DNA of 64,000 nucleotides from Variovorax boronicumulans (GTDB lineage: Bacteria; Pseudomonadota; Gammaproteobacteria; Burkholderiales; Burkholderiaceae_C). The position numbers and the translations under genes were made by a program. Positions 61,764 to 64,000 of this stretch are shown here, piece by piece (positions within the stretch are counted from its first letter, which is position 1; every line of letters begins with the position of its first letter). Location: assembly GCF_007677875.1 (NCBI RefSeq), contig NZ_VEDO01000011.1, positions 124,001 to 188,000 of the forward strand. Reading direction: 5' to 3'. The notes beneath the pieces are model-generated. The model was not told the origin of the DNA and made no database searches. It saw only the letters and a list, made by a program, of their open reading frames with translations.

Positions 61764-61793
61764 GCCCGGCAGCTCCCGCGCTGCCCGTTCGTT

Positions 61794-62225
61794 TCAATCG
61801 TCCGAATCGTCCGCGCCACCGATCGGTAGCGGGCTTGGCTGCGTCCGCATGGCGCTGCCTGGCTGCAGGTGCACGGCCTGCGGCTGCAATACGCCCTGCA
61901 GGGTGCAGCGCCGCACCTGCTGCATCCGGGGTGCGGGCCGGCCTTCAATGCGTTCACCCCATAGGGCACCCAGCATCACGCCGAACAAGGTCGCCAGCCC
62001 GCGCCCTTCCCCGCTGCCGAAGCGGTTGCCGGCGACACCGCCCGCCACCGTGCCCAGCAGGGCACCGTTGCCGGTGTCCCCTTGCGGCGCCACCTCTTGC
62101 ACGAGCTGGCACACCTGCTGCACCACCGGCACGGGCGCCAGCAGCTTCGTTTGCTCCTGCGCCATGGACGGCGAGGCGCCCCCTGACAAGAGCGCCAGTA
62201 CCATGCAGATCCATCGCTTGTTCAT
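61794..62225 (-). CDS. Glycine-zipper 2TM (SlyB/17-kDa antigen-like) exported protein
   Basis: This 143-residue protein has a signal peptide (MNKRWICMVLALLSGGASPSMAQ). The glycine-zipper segment GNGALLGTVAGGVAGNRFGSGEGRGLATLFGVMLGALWGERIEG is typical of outer-membrane or envelope 2TM proteins. No lipobox Cys follows the signal, unlike SlyB. The C-terminus has two Cys-containing or Gln-rich stretches (RRCTLQGVLQPQAVHLQPG). It probably helps envelope stability. ATG 62225 is chosen so that the signal peptide is N-terminal; frames open upstream to 62324. Confidence 0.8.
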   Translation of the reverse strand: MNKRWICMVLALLSGGASPSMAQEQTKLLAPVPVVQQVCQLVQEVAPQGDTGNGALLGTVAGGVAGNRFGSGEGRGLATLFGVMLGALWGERIEGRPAPRMQQVRRCTLQGVLQPQAVHLQPGSAMRTQPSPLPIGGADDSDD

Positions 62226-62326
62226 CGCGGCAGCGCCAGACCGAGGCCTCAAGGAAAACGGAGGCGTCATTATGGTGACGGGCCGGCGGGCATGCGCCAT
62301 CCACCCTGCGTGACACCGGAGCACCC

Positions 62327-63337
62327 ATGCATTACCGCCCTCTCGGCAAGAGCCCCCTGCGCGTTTCCGCCCTGTGCCTGGGCACGATGATGTTCGGCGA
62401 CCAGACGGCGCTGGCCGAAGCCAGCGACATCGTCGCGCACGCGCAGGAGCACGGCGTCAACTTCCTCGACACGGCCGATGTCTACAAGCAGGGCGCCTCC
62501 GAGGAGATGCTGGGCCAGATCCTCGCCGGCCGGCGTCAGCACTGGATCGTCGCCACCAAGCTCGGCAACAAGATGGCCGATGCGCCCAACCACGGCCACT
62601 ACTCGCGCCATTGGGTACTGACCGAGGTGGAGAACAGCCTGCGGCGCCTGCGCACCGACCACATCGACATCTATTACTTGCACCGCGACTTCGACGGGCT
62701 GGACCTGGAGGAGCCGCTGCGTGCCATCGACACCTTGCTGCGCGCCGGCAAGATCCGCTACTGGGGACTGTCGAACTTCCGCGGCTGGCGCATCGCCGAA
62801 GCAGCGCACCTCGCGCAGCGCTTAAACATGCCCGGCCCGGCCGTGTGCCAGCCCTACTACAACCTGCTCAACCGGATGCCCGAGGTCGAGATCCTGCCGG
62901 CCTGCCGTCAGTATGGGTTGGGCGTTGTGCCCTACAGCCCGATCGCGCGCGGCATCCTGTCGGGCAAGTACCTGCCAGGCACCGCGCCGGCCGCAGAGAG
63001 CCGCGTGGGCCGTGGCGAAAAGCGCGTGATGGAAACCGAATTCCGCGACGAATCGCTGCAGATCGCGCAGACCTTGCAGGCCCATGTGCAGGGTCGCGGC
63101 ATCACGTTGGCGCAGTTCGCCACGGCCTGGGTGCTCGGCAGCGGTACGGTGTCCTCTGTCATCGCCGGCCCGCGCACATTGGCGCAGTGGAAGGACTACC
63201 TGCCGGCCCTGGACCATGCGCTCACGGCCGAAGACGAGGCCTTCGTGAACCGCCTGGTGCCGCCCGGCCACCCCTCCACGCCCGGCTACACCGATCCGTC
63301 CTATCCCGTCATCGGCCGCCAAGCCCGGGCGAGCTGA
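62327..63337 (+). CDS. Aldo/keto reductase
   Basis: This 336-residue NADPH-dependent oxidoreductase has the AKR fold. The catalytic tetrad is visible: Asp and Tyr in NFLDTADVYKQG, Lys in VATKLG, and His in IYYLHRDFDGLDL. Cofactor-binding elements near the C-terminus include YSPIARGILSGKYLPG and TVSSVIAGPRTLAQ. The family acts on aldehydes and ketones; the substrate is not readable from sequence. It starts MHYRPLGKSPLRVSALCLGTMMFG and stands alone, opposite the glycine-zipper gene. Confidence 0.92.
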   Translation: MHYRPLGKSPLRVSALCLGTMMFGDQTALAEASDIVAHAQEHGVNFLDTADVYKQGASEEMLGQILAGRRQHWIVATKLGNKMADAPNHGHYSRHWVLTEVENSLRRLRTDHIDIYYLHRDFDGLDLEEPLRAIDTLLRAGKIRYWGLSNFRGWRIAEAAHLAQRLNMPGPAVCQPYYNLLNRMPEVEILPACRQYGLGVVPYSPIARGILSGKYLPGTAPAAESRVGRGEKRVMETEFRDESLQIAQTLQAHVQGRGITLAQFATAWVLGSGTVSSVIAGPRTLAQWKDYLPALDHALTAEDEAFVNRLVPPGHPSTPGYTDPSYPVIGRQARAS

Positions 63338-63612
63338 GCACGGTCTGGCGAACACGACAAATGTCACATCCTGTCCGATGGACTGCGGGGCGACGGCTTG
63401 TGACCCCTATGGCTGCGGCCTACATTCACGGCGACGGCGGTGCGGCCAGTACCCGCACCTGACAGATCGGCAGTCCAACGTGCCGACGCCGTCGCCACAT
63501 TCCACGGTGCGCCTTGTGGCGCCCTGATTTGGCCGCTGTCCTACAGACGCTTGACAGCCGCCAAAGTACAACTCCCCACACAGCAACAACACGCTTCACC
63601 GGAAGGAGCCAG
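63338..63612. other. Intergenic region before the response regulator
   Basis: No gene is visible in these 275 bases. A TTGACA at 63551-63556 could be a -35, but no -10 lies at the right distance. TGCGCCTTGTGGCGCC-like short repeats occur around 63510-63525. GGAAGGAG at the end is the ribosome-binding site of the next gene. Confidence 0.4.
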
Positions 63613-64000
63613 ATGATCAAAGTCGGCATCGTGGATGACCACGCCATCGTGCGTTCAGGTCTGCGGCAGTTCTTCTCGGACCACGTGGATCTGCGCGTGG
63701 TCGGCGAAGCTGCCAGCGGTCGCGAAGCCATCGACCTGGTCCGCAACACAGAGATGGATGTGCTGCTGATGGACCTGTCCATGCCTGGCCAGACGGGCAT
63801 CGACGTGCTCGCCATGATCCGCGCCAAGGCGCCGGACCTCGGCATTCTCATCCTCTCGGGCTACCCCGAGGAGCACTATGCGATGAACCTGATCCGCCAG
63901 GGCGCGAGCGGCTACCTGAACAAGGAATGCGACCCGATGGAGATCGTCAATGCGATCCGAACGGTCGCCATGGGGCGGCGCTACATCACGCCCGCCGTGG
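63613..64000 (+). CDS. NarL/FixJ-family response regulator (3' partial)
   Basis: The gene is cut by the right edge after about 129 codons. The receiver domain is complete: IKVGIVDDHAIVRSGLRQFF, phospho-acceptor Asp in VLLMDLSMPGQTGIDVL, Thr/Ser position in ILILSGYPEEHYAM and Lys in YLNKECDP. The last residues AIRTVAMGRRYITPAV lead into the linker to a LuxR-type helix-turn-helix expected beyond the window. GGAAGGAG lies before ATG 63613. The cognate sensor kinase is not in view. Confidence 0.9.
   Translation, partial: MIKVGIVDDHAIVRSGLRQFFSDHVDLRVVGEAASGREAIDLVRNTEMDVLLMDLSMPGQTGIDVLAMIRAKAPDLGILILSGYPEEHYAMNLIRQGASGYLNKECDPMEIVNAIRTVAMGRRYITPAV

Noticed and set aside
1-64000. Mobile elements, prophage or CRISPR
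   Set aside because: No transposase, integrase, phage structural gene or spaced repeat array was seen on either strand.

Overview
The window is a 64 kb piece of a high-GC bacterial chromosome, most likely a betaproteobacterium of the order Burkholderiales, close to the Comamonadaceae. The grounds are codon usage, the type-2 ferredoxin-NADP reductase next to a 7Fe ferredoxin, the layout of the sulfate genes (cysI, DUF934, cysH, cysD, cysN), and C-run/G-run hairpins between genes. This placement is by resemblance only. I see no phage, insertion sequence, CRISPR array or integration site. The window reads as core chromosome with several accessory operons.

Layout: 1-3070 holds a hybrid sensor kinase cut by the window edge and an HD-GYP response regulator. 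3118-9818 holds a flavoprotein, thioredoxin, Rho, ribosomal protein L31 type B, a multi-pass membrane protein and a MATE transporter. 9802-18165 is the phosphate block on the minus strand (pstS-pstC-pstA-pstB-phoU-phoB-phoR), with a Pho box in front of pstS and a divergent ppx. 18328-25031 is assimilatory sulfate reduction, followed by ferredoxin and ferredoxin-NADP reductase. 25077-28170 is a four-gene lipid-modification operon (CFA-like methyltransferase, DUF2878, DUF1295, DUF6134). 28172-32178 holds a LysR regulator, an SDR, a serine hydrolase and a YcgR-like PilZ protein. 32419-37545 is DUF2760 plus two unusual Hsp70 proteins. 37595-43044 is DUF2177, an RpoE-like ECF sigma factor with its ChrR-type zinc anti-sigma factor, and a divergent operon of flavin amine oxidase, DUF1365 and cyclopropane-fatty-acid synthase. 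43203-44987 is an exported lipoprotein. 45109-51778 is a 5-oxoproline (pyroglutamate) operon that includes a biotin carboxylase, with a divergent GntR regulator. 51811-58515 holds an M23 peptidase, aspartase, and a MocR regulator divergent from gabT-gabD. 58566-60897 is a TPP riboswitch in front of a TonB-dependent receptor. The rest is two identical tRNA-Asn genes, small hypothetical genes, an aldo/keto reductase and the start of a NarL-type response regulator.

The most interesting system is a predicted ECF-sigma/ChrR membrane-lipid stress regulon. Four promoter-like sites share a GATCC-containing -35 element, a spacer of exactly 18 bases and a -10 element beginning TA. They lie before the sigma gene, the divergent amine-oxidase/DUF1365/cfa operon, DUF2177, and the distant methyltransferase/DUF2878/DUF1295/DUF6134 operon about 14 kb away. 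This would join two lipid-modification loci under one switch, which in Rhodobacter responds to singlet oxygen. Two further points stand out: a biotin carboxylase placed with PxpBC, whose domains resemble the carboxyltransferase part of urea carboxylase, and a TonB receptor under a thiamine riboswitch.

Many start codons were chosen by Shine-Dalgarno sequence, translational coupling or family length. Alternatives are named where the choice is unsure.
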